A stretch of 30,685 nt of DNA from Bryobacterales bacterium (GTDB taxonomy: Bacteria; Acidobacteriota; Terriglobia; Bryobacterales; Bryobacteraceae), in the NCBI GenBank assembly GCA_016789785.1, contig JAEUQE010000092.1, forward strand, positions 1 to 30,685. The letters are read 5' to 3'. The notes beneath the pieces are model-generated. The model was not told the DNA's origin and did no database searches. It saw only the letters and a list, made by a program, of their open reading frames with translations. Position numbers and translations under genes: made by a program. Of this stretch, positions 8,035 to 16,969 are shown in pieces (positions within the stretch are counted from its first letter, which is position 1; every line of letters starts with the position of its first letter).

Positions 8035-9351
8035 TCAACCTTGCTTCCGGTTCGCATGCCGACCCGTGCCGTCGCCCTGATCGAGAATCCCTCCCGCGGG
8101 ATTCAATTGCTCCAGCACCGCTTGCAGCTTCTTCCGGGCCGCCGAGGCCACCGCGCCGCCGTTCTCGACGGCTGGTTCCGTGAACGGAGCATCCTTCATA
8201 TCGAACAGTTGCCCCGCCTGATTCAGCTTCCAGCGCGCGTCCCGCACATACCACTGCCGCGCCAGTTGCAGAAAGACCCACTCCCGCGGCTTGCCCCTTT
8301 GCCCGCGCAACTGGGGCGCCATGCTCCGTCCGTCGATCACCCGGTTCGCAGGCAACGGCGCGCCCGCCAATTCCGCGAATGTCGGCACGAAATCGGTCGA
8401 ATCCACAAGGTCCGCCGACACCTTCCCCGCCGGCGCCGTGCCCGGCCAACTCGCAATCAGCGGCACCAGCGCACCGCCTTCCAGCATCGAGCCTTTCTGC
8501 CCCGACAGGCGCCTTCCGCCAATCGTCGAACGGTCCGCGTAATTCTCACCGGTCCCGTTGTCCCCCATGAACACCACCACCGTGTTCTCCCTCAGCTTCA
8601 GCCGCTCCAACTCCGCTACCAACTTCCCCACCAGCTTGTCCATGTACCGAATGTTGTCCCCATAATGATCTTTGCTGTCCGCGGCGCTGTCCGGCGTCGG
8701 CAGAATCTCCGAGTGCATGTGCGAAAGCGAGTAATACGCAAAGAAAGGAGCATTCCGGTGCCGGGTCATGAACTCGCGGAGATAGTCATGCATCACATCG
8801 GGCAGATACTCCTTGTCGCCCAGCGTCTTTTCGGTACCGTTCAACCGGTAGGTCTTCCCGTTGCGCTGCGTGTTCCAGTACGTCCCGCTGCCCCGAAACT
8901 GCAGATGTTCATCGAAGCCGAACTCTTGCGGCCCCAACGGCAGTTGCCCCCACTTACCGATACACGTGCTCACGTACCCCGCGGGCTTCAGAATCTTCGG
9001 CAGGAATGTCTCCTTCTCGGGCTTCATCTCCCCGGTCGCATCCTGGTTCGTCGCGCCGGTGCGGAACGCATAGCGCCCCGTCATCAGCAGCGCACGCGAC
9101 GGCCCGCACAGTGGCGCCGTGTAGCCATTGGTGAACCGCACCCCGCTCGCGGCCAGCCGGTCGAGGTTCGGCGTGCGGAATTGATCCGCGCCGTAGCAGC
9201 TCAGTCCCCCGATGCCGAGATCGTCCGCCAGAATGAATATGAAGTTCGGCTTCCGCCCGGTCTGGTTGCCGGGAAGCTGGCTGCCGGGAAGCTGGCTGCC
9301 GGGAAGCAATGTTGCCCCGCCCGCCCCGAAAAGAAATTCGCGCCGGTTCAT
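8035..9351 (-). CDS. S1-family sulfatase with Tat signal and repeat-bearing linker
   Basis: This is a 438-residue formylglycine-dependent sulfatase. MNRREFLFGAGGATLLPG is a twin-arginine signal. It is followed by three copies of LPGSQ/LPGNQ (residues 16-30), encoded by a 15-bp tandem repeat. The fold begins with FILADDLGIGG (Asp43-Asp44). The formylglycine motif is Cys82-Gly-Pro-Ser-Arg86, and the second metal site is FMGDNGTGE. A GKWG element and a short C-terminal domain follow. AAAGGAG stands 8 nt before the ATG. The protein is exported folded and probably acts on sulfated sugars or aryl sulfates; the substrate is unknown. It lies downstream of an Oar-like receptor on the same strand with a 287-base gap, so co-transcription is possible but unproven. 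Confidence 0.93.
   Translation of the reverse strand: MNRREFLFGAGGATLLPGSQLPGSQLPGNQTGRKPNFIFILADDLGIGGLSCYGADQFRTPNLDRLAASGVRFTNGYTAPLCGPSRALLMTGRYAFRTGATNQDATGEMKPEKETFLPKILKPAGYVSTCIGKWGQLPLGPQEFGFDEHLQFRGSGTYWNTQRNGKTYRLNGTEKTLGDKEYLPDVMHDYLREFMTRHRNAPFFAYYSLSHMHSEILPTPDSAADSKDHYGDNIRYMDKLVGKLVAELERLKLRENTVVVFMGDNGTGENYADRSTIGGRRLSGQKGSMLEGGALVPLIASWPGTAPAGKVSADLVDSTDFVPTFAELAGAPLPANRVIDGRSMAPQLRGQRGKPREWVFLQLARQWYVRDARWKLNQAGQLFDMKDAPFTEPAVENGGAVASAARKKLQAVLEQLNPAGGILDQGDGTGRHANRKQG
9267..9307 (-). repeat. 15-bp in-frame tandem repeat inside the sulfatase gene
   Basis: TGCCGGGAAGCTGGC occurs twice in full (9267-9281 and 9282-9296) plus 11 more bases (9297-9307), with no mismatches. On the minus strand it encodes the LPGSQ repeats between the Tat signal and the catalytic domain. 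Because the unit is a multiple of three, copy-number change would keep the frame. Confidence 0.9.
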
Positions 9352-9447
9352 CTGTCAGTCTCCTTTACCATACGCTGCGGCCTCACCCTCCCCGCCAACC
9401 ATTGCACCCATCAGCCGGTCCAAACTCCGTCAATCGGAGCGGTCCGT

Positions 9448-9477
9448 CCGCTCGCGTGAACCACCGCTCGCGTGAAC
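9448..9477 (-). promoter_or_regulatory. paired 14-bp direct repeats upstream of the sulfatase
   Basis: CCGCTCGCGTGAAC is repeated exactly at 9448-9461 and 9464-9477, a 16-bp period. It lies 97-126 bp upstream of the sulfatase start, within the 287-base gap (9352-9638) that separates it from the receptor gene. Two tandem sites could bind a regulator; none is identified. I see no gene or other structure in the rest of that gap. Confidence 0.45.
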
Positions 9478-9638
9478 GAATTGAGTGGCCCATCCGCAGC
9501 CGCCCTCTCCTCGTAAGAAAGCCGGATGCGCCAGTTCCCGCGCAATGCTTCGCGCGACACCCCGCGTGAGCATGGACATCCTCTCCCAGAGAACCGTGCA
9601 GCTTCTTCGCCAGAGGCGGTTGCCGCGCGGTTAGCGCC

Positions 9639-12600
9639 TCAGAAATACAGCTTCGCACCCACTTGCAGGATCCGCGCATCGGCGGCGCTGTTGATTGCAC
9701 CGAAATTCGGCCCCCCAAGCGCCAGTCCCGGGACCCCGTAGTTGGCCCGGTTGATCGCATTGAACGCCTCCCCGCGCAACTGCAGCCGGAACCGCTCCGA
9801 GAACGCGAAATTCTTCATCAGCCCAGCGTCGAAGTTCACCAGGCCAGGCGCCCGTCCCACCGAGCGCGCGGCATTCCCGAACGCAAATCGCGCCGGCTGC
9901 GCAAACGCGTTGATATCGAACCAGCGCGCCGTCGATCGCTCCCCGGAGGCCAACGTGGGATCTCGCAGGATCATCGGCCGCTGCGGCCCCGCCGAGGAGC
10001 ACTCGCACGTGTTCTGCTGGGTACTCACGCCGAAGGGCGGCCCGCTTTGGATCACTGCCAGCGTGGAAATCTGCCACCCTCCCAGGAACCTCCCCAGCCG
10101 GCTGCCCTTGGCAAACAGCGGGATCTCATAAATCACGTTGAAGTTCATCGCATGGCGCACGTCGTTCGGGCTCAGCGCCTTGTCCAGCCGCCGGTTGTAG
10201 AAATCCTGGTATCCCGCTCCGGGCGTACCGCCGAAATCCCCGTTGCCGATCGGATCCACGTTGTCCAGAAACTTCGAGAATGTGTAGTTCACCAGGAACT
10301 GAAACCCGTTGCTGTACCGCTTCTCCCCGCGCACGAGCAAGGCGTGGTAGCTCGACACTCCCAGGTTCGGCGAGTTCACCAACACATCGGTGAAGTGCGG
10401 AAACGGCCGGCGCGACTGAACCGTGCCCGCCCCACCCACCAGTTCCGGCCGCACCTGATTCTGCGACAGCCCCGTCGCGGTCAGCTTTCGTCCCAAATTG
10501 GCCAGGTATTGCGCCGACACGAGCGCCCCGCGCATGTCCTGCTGCACACCGAAGTTGTACTGCATCGAATAGGGAGTCGCCCGGTTGCGTTCATAGAAGT
10601 CGATCGCGTTGTTCACGCCGAACGCCTCACTGCGTTGCGCTGCCCCCGGCGGCGACGCCGGCACGCCCGGAGCCCCGTTCCGCAGCAGGAACGCGGGCGT
10701 CTGATTCACGTCGGGTGAGACCAGATTAGCCTGCCGCGCAAAGCCCAGCACCGCACTGTTGTTGAATCCCTGATCGTCGGGATTGCCGAAGAAGACGCCA
10801 AATCCTCCCCGCACCACCGTGCGCTCTCCTCCCAGCGGACGCCACGCAAAACCGAAGCGCGGGCTGAGGTTGTTGCGGTCCGTATCGAACAGGCTCCTCG
10901 GCACTCCGTTCGTCCCCGCGAACGTCACCAAGCCCGGCCGCTGCGCCGTCGGATGCAGCCGTGTCATGTCGAAAGCGTTCTGCGTGTTGTCCGGCGACAC
11001 CCGTCCTGTCTCCACGTCGTACCGCAGCCCAAGGTTCAGCGTCAGCCGCGGCGTCACCTTCCAGTCGTCTTGCACAAAGGCGCCCGCATACCAATTCCGG
11101 AAATCGAAATTGATGGAATCCACCAGCGTGAATTGCGACACAAACCCCACCAGCATGGAGGCGAGCCCGTCTCCGCTCAGTGTGTTGTTCTGCAGCCCTG
11201 TCCCCTGCAGGTTGAAATTGAACGTTCCCGAGGGCTGCGTGTCAAATTCGTCCGTGGTCTTGTTGCGCCGGTACTCGAAGCCGGCCTTGATGCTGTGGTT
11301 GCCCCGGAACCAGCTCAGCGTGTCGATCAATTGCCAGTACGGATTCGTTTGCAGCCGGTAGGGGTTCGCCGCTCCCATGGCCGAGTAGCCGCCCGGCAGA
11401 AAGCGCGGGAACGCCCGCGGCCCCACGCCATTCAGACCCAGCTTTCCCGCCCAGTCCTGATCCACGCTCGGATGCGTGATGTCCCGGCCCTGGTTGGTGC
11501 CGTTCCATTTCAGATCGTTCAGCAGCGACGACGAGATAGTGCGTGTCCACGACGCCATGTACGTGGTCGCAAGGTTCGAAATGCTCCGGCTGTTCGGCCC
11601 CAGCCCTGAAGAGGCAGGCTCGGCGAAGGCGCTGGTGAACGGCAGGGAATTGCGCTGCACGATGTAGCGGCCGAAAATGCGATCCTTGTCGCTCAGCACA
11701 TGGTCCACTCGCAGCGTCCCGTGATACTGCGTCCGCCGTGCTGGGATGTTCAGGTTGAAGTTGTTGGCGCCCGCCACATTCCCCGGTTGATTGGGCAACG
11801 GATAGAAATTGGCGGCACGCACACCCACCGGGTCCAGACGGCTGGTTGGAATCACATTGTCTGCGAACGGATCCCTCAGCCGCAGCGTCGCGTTGTTCGG
11901 ATCCGGCCGCGTCGTCGCCGGATCGTACAACTGCAGCGGCCGCCCCTGAGCGTTCACCAATCCCGTGAAAATGCCCTGCCGCTGGTTCTGCGTGGGCACG
12001 GTCAGCACTGTCGTGTCGCCCCGGCTCACCCGAGTGTTTTCCAGCGCCGCGAAGAAGTGGGTCCGGTTCTTGCGGATCGGTCCGCCGAACGTGCCCCCGA
12101 ACTGGTTGTAGCGTAGCGGAGCCTGCACCAGTGCGAACGTGTTGCGCGCGTCCATCGCGTTGTTGCGCAGGAAGTGAAACACGTTGCCCCGGTATTGATT
12201 GGTGCCGCTCTTGGTCACCGCCGTGAAAACTCCCGCGGCACTGCGTCCATACTCGGCCGCGTAGTTGTTCGTGATCACTTTGAACTCTTCCACCGCGTCC
12301 ACCATCGGGCTTACCTCGGCCTGCGCGCGCGCCAGTGCCGATTTCTGCGTGGACCCGCCGTCGATGAGGAAGCTCTGCGAATAGGTCCGCCCTCCCGCCA
12401 TCGCCGCGATCGGGATCTCGCCCGAATCCCCCACGCCCCGGATGAAAACCGTCGCGCCCGACAGCTTACTCAGATCCCAGGCATTCCGCCCGTTCAGCGG
12501 CATCTCCAGGATCGACTTGTTGTTGATCACCTGACCCAGGTTCGAAGTCTCCGATTCGACCAGCGGCGGTGTGCCCGTTACCTCGATCTGCTCGGTGACT

Positions 12601-12914
12601 TGCCCCAATTCCAGGGCGAAGTCGAGACGCGCCACCTGCTCCACTTGCAGCACCACGCCTGAGCGCAACACTGGCTTGAATCCCACCGCGCTTACTCTCA
12701 CCTGGTACGTTCCGGGGATCAGCCCGCGCACGGTGTAGTAGCCTTGACCATTGGTCACCGTGGGAAACAGGTTGCCTGTGCCCGAGTTCGTCACCACCAC
12801 TTCGGCGTTGGCCACCACGGCCCCCGCCGGATCCGCCACCCGGCCCGTGATCTCCGCGTTTTGGGCCAAGCCGGGCGAAACCGCCAGCAGTAACAACAAG
12901 AGGTACTGTCGCAT
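9639..12914 (-). CDS. Oar-like TonB-dependent outer-membrane receptor with carboxypeptidase regulatory domain
   Basis: This is an outer-membrane beta-barrel protein of about 1091 residues. The signal peptide is MRQYLLLLLLAVSPGLAQ. A carboxypeptidase-regulatory-like (CarboxypepD_reg) beta-sandwich follows at about 20-105 (ITGRVADPAGAVVANAEVVV ... GQGYYTVRGLIPGTYQVRV). A plug domain comes next (PLVESETSNLGQVI, MPLNGRNAW, SFLIDGGST), then a long barrel ending in VGAKLYF with a terminal aromatic residue. This is the Oar/Cna-B type abundant in Bryobacterales, thought to take up polymers or peptides in a TonB-dependent way. No SusD partner is present. The ATG at 12926 is an alternative start four codons upstream. 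I prefer 12914 because GGTGGG precedes it and MRQY begins a clean signal peptide. The frame extends to 13004 but that part has no signal-like features. Confidence 0.9.
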   Translation of the reverse strand: MRQYLLLLLLAVSPGLAQNAEITGRVADPAGAVVANAEVVVTNSGTGNLFPTVTNGQGYYTVRGLIPGTYQVRVSAVGFKPVLRSGVVLQVEQVARLDFALELGQVTEQIEVTGTPPLVESETSNLGQVINNKSILEMPLNGRNAWDLSKLSGATVFIRGVGDSGEIPIAAMAGGRTYSQSFLIDGGSTQKSALARAQAEVSPMVDAVEEFKVITNNYAAEYGRSAAGVFTAVTKSGTNQYRGNVFHFLRNNAMDARNTFALVQAPLRYNQFGGTFGGPIRKNRTHFFAALENTRVSRGDTTVLTVPTQNQRQGIFTGLVNAQGRPLQLYDPATTRPDPNNATLRLRDPFADNVIPTSRLDPVGVRAANFYPLPNQPGNVAGANNFNLNIPARRTQYHGTLRVDHVLSDKDRIFGRYIVQRNSLPFTSAFAEPASSGLGPNSRSISNLATTYMASWTRTISSSLLNDLKWNGTNQGRDITHPSVDQDWAGKLGLNGVGPRAFPRFLPGGYSAMGAANPYRLQTNPYWQLIDTLSWFRGNHSIKAGFEYRRNKTTDEFDTQPSGTFNFNLQGTGLQNNTLSGDGLASMLVGFVSQFTLVDSINFDFRNWYAGAFVQDDWKVTPRLTLNLGLRYDVETGRVSPDNTQNAFDMTRLHPTAQRPGLVTFAGTNGVPRSLFDTDRNNLSPRFGFAWRPLGGERTVVRGGFGVFFGNPDDQGFNNSAVLGFARQANLVSPDVNQTPAFLLRNGAPGVPASPPGAAQRSEAFGVNNAIDFYERNRATPYSMQYNFGVQQDMRGALVSAQYLANLGRKLTATGLSQNQVRPELVGGAGTVQSRRPFPHFTDVLVNSPNLGVSSYHALLVRGEKRYSNGFQFLVNYTFSKFLDNVDPIGNGDFGGTPGAGYQDFYNRRLDKALSPNDVRHAMNFNVIYEIPLFAKGSRLGRFLGGWQISTLAVIQSGPPFGVSTQQNTCECSSAGPQRPMILRDPTLASGERSTARWFDINAFAQPARFAFGNAARSVGRAPGLVNFDAGLMKNFAFSERFRLQLRGEAFNAINRANYGVPGLALGGPNFGAINSAADARILQVGAKLYF

Positions 12915-13065
12915 CGCGCCCACCATTCTATTCAAGTTCGCTCCGGCGAGCGCGGGCGCACCCTCCGCAGGGTCTTCTGATCTCGATGGACTTGGGGTCG
13001 CCAAGAAGGCCCCTGACCTCGCGAGCGGATGACTGCGAATCGCGTTGTCGCTAAGGAGGTCGATG

Positions 13066-14169
13066 CTATCGAAACGAAGCAGGCAGATAACTCGTACTCC
13101 GTCCGCCCCCGGGCCCGCGCGTCAGGATTCCATGCCCAACGAGAAAGAGAATGTCCCGGAGCGCCGTGTCATGAGAACACTTCGCGAGTTTTGCGTACTT
13201 CGAACTTGTGAGCTTGCCGTCGAAGCCGTCGAGGAGGCGGTTCAATACAATGCGCTGACGGCCGTTGATCGGGGTGCCCTGGATCCGGTCCCAGAACCGG
13301 GCCTTGGCAAGGACATCGCCAAGGATGCCCTGGGCTGCGTCGATGGCGCGCCCTAGACAGCCAAGGAACCACGCCATCCACGCCGTGACGTCCATGGAGC
13401 CCTGTTGCGTTTTCTCGAGCATGCCGTAGTACGCGTTGCGTTCCTGGCGGATCTGGGCCGAGATGCTGTAGAAGCGTTGTGGACTATTCTCCGAGCGGGC
13501 AAGCATCATGTCAGCGATGGCGCGGGCAATCCGGCCATTGCCGTCGTCAAATGGGTGAATGGTCACGAACCAGAGGTGGGCCAGTCCTGCCTTCAGAACC
13601 GGATCGATCTCGGGTCCGGTGTTGAACCAATCGAGAAAACTGCGCATCTCGATCTCAACACGTATGGCGGCGGGCGCTTCGTAGTGAACTCTTTCCTTGC
13701 CTGCCGGACCAGAGACAACTTGCATCGGGCCGCTGCGGTCATCCCGCCACGCCCCTGCCCTGATCTTGGTCATTCCGCTACGCCCGGTTAGAAAGAGAGC
13801 ACTATGCCAGGCAAAAAGCCTCTCTTCCGTCAGCGGCAGATCATACCGGCTTGTGGCGTCGAGCACCATCTCAACAACGCCTTCCACGTGTTGGTCCGCT
13901 GGCTTCAGTGCCCCGGCATCGATGCCGAGCCGGCGCGCGATGGAGGACCGGACTTGCTCCTCATTCAGTCTTTCGCCCTCGATTTCGCTGCTCTTGACCA
14001 CATCTGTCGTGAGGGTACGCAGGACCGCTTCCTGGCGGAGTGGGAAGCCGAGAGCTTCCATATGGCCGATGAGCCGGCCCTGCTGGTGACGGACAGCAGC
14101 GAGCGGCTGGGCCAGACGGCCGGTCTTCCACAGAAACTGTGGCCAGTCCTCGAGTTGGTGAATGTACAA
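13066..14169 (-). CDS. Fic-family protein adenylyltransferase (DUF4172-Fic-winged helix)
   Basis: This is a 367-residue Fic enzyme expected to transfer AMP from ATP to a protein hydroxyl. An N-terminal DUF4172 domain (about 1-85) carries the self-inhibitory helix motif Ser60-Ser-Glu-Ile-Glu64-Gly65, fitting S/T-xxx-E-G/N of class II Fic proteins. The catalytic loop is HPFDDGNGRIAR starting at His205, with every core residue present. The C-terminal ~65 residues form a winged helix (KYAKLAKCSHDTALRDILFL ... GGGRSTSYLPA). The start is TTG, supported by GGAG six bases upstream and by an in-frame TAA eight codons upstream. It is probably monocistronic with its own promoter. A perfect inverted repeat covers that promoter and the start codon, so autoregulation through the winged helix is plausible but unproven. 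No antitoxin-like partner gene is adjacent. Confidence 0.93.
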   Translation of the reverse strand: MYIHQLEDWPQFLWKTGRLAQPLAAVRHQQGRLIGHMEALGFPLRQEAVLRTLTTDVVKSSEIEGERLNEEQVRSSIARRLGIDAGALKPADQHVEGVVEMVLDATSRYDLPLTEERLFAWHSALFLTGRSGMTKIRAGAWRDDRSGPMQVVSGPAGKERVHYEAPAAIRVEIEMRSFLDWFNTGPEIDPVLKAGLAHLWFVTIHPFDDGNGRIARAIADMMLARSENSPQRFYSISAQIRQERNAYYGMLEKTQQGSMDVTAWMAWFLGCLGRAIDAAQGILGDVLAKARFWDRIQGTPINGRQRIVLNRLLDGFDGKLTSSKYAKLAKCSHDTALRDILFLVGHGILTRGPGGGRSTSYLPASFR

Positions 14170-14192
14170 TCTACGCTCCGTCTGCGTAGATT
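14168..14192. promoter_or_regulatory. perfect 9-bp inverted repeat, likely operator of the Fic gene
   Basis: AATCTACGC (14168-14176) and GCGTAGATT (14184-14192) are exact reverse complements with a 7-base spacer. On the minus strand the repeat overlaps the -10 box at one end and the first two bases of the TTG start codon at the other. Occupancy would block RNA polymerase. In RNA it could also fold over the GGAG ribosome site, which lies in the spacer. Confidence 0.7.
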
Positions 14193-14195
14193 ATA
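14190..14195 (-). promoter_or_regulatory. -10 box (TATAAT) of the Fic gene
   Basis: The minus strand reads TATAAT, placing the transcript start near 14183 and a leader of about 14 nt. A weak TTGGTC lies 19 bp upstream as a possible -35. The box shares three bases with the inverted repeat. Confidence 0.6.
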
Positions 14196-14281
14196 GCGAT
14201 CAATCGACGCAGATGACCAATGAGCGCGCCGATGCATGCCCACGGGGCTATGCGTTTTCAGGACTTCTGTTACGAGTCGTG

Positions 14282-16831
14282 TCATGACGCGCGTGCGGCA
14301 GTCTGGGGCTCCAATTGTGGTGGCGCTCCGCGCAGCAACGAGGGCACAATGCACAACACAAACAGGAACGGCGCCATGAGCACTGTGAACATCCAATAGC
14401 CGGCATACGTCCCGATACCCAATGAGCACATCGCCGAGAGAACCAGCACCTTGGTACCCTGCAGAATCATGTACATGAAAGCGACCCATCGCGGAGCCCC
14501 TTCGAGCTTCGTGGGAGGAATGTGCGGCAGCAGTTCCTCACTCACTTCGCGCACGGCGGATTGAGGCGATGTCCTCCACTGATCGAGCCAGGCCTTCAGG
14601 CGCAGACTCACCCGTTTGGAATCGAGCGGTGTCGCCCGCAAACAGAGCGAGCCGAAGGATGGACCCCTTACGACAACGGCGTAATCCCATTTCCATACGA
14701 ACGGACCACGCACGACCTCTACGCTGGAGATGGCGTCAGGCGTTAGTTCAAACCTGGTTCGCTGACCCGTGTAGCTGAGGGTTTCCCCGGCACGGATGTA
14801 TCCGACATCCCAGTCTTCCAACAGTCCGCCGGTCCAGATGCGATCGCCGCCGCGGAGTCCAACGAACGTAGATCCGGGTGCTGGCTTCAGAATCGGGCGC
14901 AACGCTTCTTCCATTCGTCTGGCGAAGTTGGCGATGATCCGATCATCGACGATCAGATGTAGCCAGAACACGATCGCACATCCGACGAGGAAAATCGGGA
15001 ACCCGATTACTGATTGGCCCATCGGAGCAATCATGTCCGTGAGCCACCCAGCGGCCATCACACCGAAAATCAATGTTGCCTGGACGGCCCACACACCGGC
15101 CTTGGTTGCTTTCTGCATCACGGAGGTATTGAAGACGGTATCGCCAACTTGAAGCTCGGGTGGCAGTTGGTAGTGCGATTCAGCGTCCGCAGGCGCCGCC
15201 AGTTCGGGATTCTTGAGAAGCGCAAGTGCCCGCTCCCGTGGCATGCCTCCCTTATCGGCGATGGCAATCGCACGGTGCTGCATGGAAGGGTGAGAAATAA
15301 TGGACCCGAGCAGGCTGCTCCAGTAGAGGGGCAGGTTTGAGGCCGCGGCGAGTTTGCCCAGTGCGGCGATCTTCGCCTCCGGATCACCCGTGAGGGCGAC
15401 GGCTTTCGCATCCGCGCTGTACTCATGCCGTTGTGAAATCCGGGCCCCCACGAGGATTACGGGCGCCAACACGATCGGGAACCGGAACACCCACTCAGGC
15501 GCTCCCAGCTTGAGCAGGAACGAGGTGATCATGGGCGCTCCAACGAGAATCAGGAGCCAGTGCGACGAGCACTGGATCCATGGATGAGAGCCTTGCAGAT
15601 GGCCGATTTCGTGTGCCATTACCGCATCCACCTCGCGCCGGGTGAGCCGGCCCAGCAGGCTCTCGGTGACTGCGACCCGGCCAGGCACGAGTGCGAACGC
15701 ATTGGCGTCCTCGGCGTACTGGGTCCGCGACACGAGAACATCATTCAGCTTGACGCCGGCTTTCGCTGCCAGCTCGTGAACGCGCTGATAGAGATCTCCG
15801 TTCGTCACCGACCTTAGCTGCGACAGCAAACCGTCGCCTGCCAGCCACGCCAGAAGCCGCCACACCATGTAGGCGGCGACCGCCGAAAGCGCGAAGGTTC
15901 TGCCGTTGCTTACCACGATCGTGTCCGCGCCCATGAACAGCAGACCGAGAGGCACAAGCATGGATGCCTCCGATAACACGATGTGGCGGAGATCGCGGTC
16001 GGTACGCCTGTGGTCTGGCTCAGACGACGCGATTGCCAGCAACGTTCCCGTCATGGCGAGCAGAGGCGGCGCAGCGAAGATTGCCGTCGAAATCAAGAGA
16101 TTGATGACGGCGCTATCGATGCGGAGGAGGCTCACGTAGCCGCTGATCGTCTCGGTTTGGATCGCCGACATCCAATAGATCCAGGTGCCCAGCAGGAGCC
16201 AGTTCGTCCCTACCGGGCCGTTGAGGAGGGTTCCCGCCCCTGAGATTCGCGACTTCAGGTAAAGGGCAACCAGAGGCGGGACAAACAGCACGACGAACAG
16301 CGGTATAAGAACGGCGCCTTGATCCGGAAGCGCCTGATAAGAAACCTTAAGCGGGAGAGGCGGGGGTAGCGCGCGATCCGGCGTCAGAGTAAGTTGGGCG
16401 TCACACTTCATCTCGGACACCACCCACTGGCGAGGGGCGTCGAAGCTAGCCTGCCGCGCCGCACTGGGGATATGGACATACGACAATATGTCCGGAATAC
16501 CTTGTGCCCGAAGTGCTTGTAGCATCGGGAAGAGATCGATGGAGCCGTGCAGGCGCGTTCCATCAGAGGTTAGCATGTCCCGGCAGGTACCCTGGAGGTA
16601 GCCTGATTTCGTCTTGTTGGTTTTCCAGTTACATGGAAGAAAGCGGTGGCGCAACTTTTCGAGATCGATATCTTCGTCTGTCGCTATGGTCACACTCGCA
16701 TCCCCGGCGGGCGTGAAACCAACCGTCAAGGTGGCGAGATGAATTCTGGTGTCCTGGTCCGCTTCCCTCTGCTGGGCTGGGGAATTTCTGGAGAAGAATA
16801 AGGCAGTGATCAGCAGAAGACGTAGTAACAC
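14282..16831 (-). CDS. large polytopic M48-family zinc metalloprotease
   Basis: This is a membrane protein of 849 residues. It has a signal peptide (LLRLLLITALFFSRNSPAQ), an extracytoplasmic N-terminal domain of ~170 residues, and about ten predicted transmembrane helices (for example AVLIPLFVVLFVPPLVALYL and VIGFPIFLVGCAIVFWLHLI). The zinc motif is HEIGH (His407, Glu408, His411). The third ligand region is EYSADAKAVAL. M48 proteases (HtpX/Ste24 type) degrade or process membrane proteins. This one is far longer than HtpX (~290 residues). Its C-terminal region (SYTGQRTRFELTPDAISSVE) looks like a pleckstrin-homology-like sandwich, before two final helices. The start is GTG: an in-frame stop lies upstream and no earlier start exists, but no clear ribosome site is visible. 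It is separated by 112 and 137 bases from its same-strand neighbours. Confidence 0.87.
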   Translation of the reverse strand: MLLRLLLITALFFSRNSPAQQREADQDTRIHLATLTVGFTPAGDASVTIATDEDIDLEKLRHRFLPCNWKTNKTKSGYLQGTCRDMLTSDGTRLHGSIDLFPMLQALRAQGIPDILSYVHIPSAARQASFDAPRQWVVSEMKCDAQLTLTPDRALPPPLPLKVSYQALPDQGAVLIPLFVVLFVPPLVALYLKSRISGAGTLLNGPVGTNWLLLGTWIYWMSAIQTETISGYVSLLRIDSAVINLLISTAIFAAPPLLAMTGTLLAIASSEPDHRRTDRDLRHIVLSEASMLVPLGLLFMGADTIVVSNGRTFALSAVAAYMVWRLLAWLAGDGLLSQLRSVTNGDLYQRVHELAAKAGVKLNDVLVSRTQYAEDANAFALVPGRVAVTESLLGRLTRREVDAVMAHEIGHLQGSHPWIQCSSHWLLILVGAPMITSFLLKLGAPEWVFRFPIVLAPVILVGARISQRHEYSADAKAVALTGDPEAKIAALGKLAAASNLPLYWSSLLGSIISHPSMQHRAIAIADKGGMPRERALALLKNPELAAPADAESHYQLPPELQVGDTVFNTSVMQKATKAGVWAVQATLIFGVMAAGWLTDMIAPMGQSVIGFPIFLVGCAIVFWLHLIVDDRIIANFARRMEEALRPILKPAPGSTFVGLRGGDRIWTGGLLEDWDVGYIRAGETLSYTGQRTRFELTPDAISSVEVVRGPFVWKWDYAVVVRGPSFGSLCLRATPLDSKRVSLRLKAWLDQWRTSPQSAVREVSEELLPHIPPTKLEGAPRWVAFMYMILQGTKVLVLSAMCSLGIGTYAGYWMFTVLMAPFLFVLCIVPSLLRGAPPQLEPQTAARAS

Positions 16832-16969
16832 GAGGATAGTATGCGCCCGCGGGAGCGGTTAGAACCCTGGACGCTTACCCTATTCTCGCGCGGGAACTTA
16901 TCTGATATAGTTTATCGCTCGGCTTACGCGCAGTTTGTTGCGGCTTTTCTTCGCTACGCCCGGCGATTC

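Noticed and set aside
8041..9459. Long plus-strand open frame opposite the minus-strand sulfatase
   Set aside because: The sulfatase strand has a ribosome site, Tat signal and formylglycine motif. The antisense translation is low-complexity and unlike any protein.
9663..10718. Plus-strand open frame opposite the Oar-like receptor
   Set aside because: Biased Arg/His/Pro content and no ribosome site; it overlaps a clear receptor gene.
16836..16841. TACTAT as a -10 box for the M48 protease
   Set aside because: It ends only 4 bases before the GTG start, so transcription would begin inside the gene.
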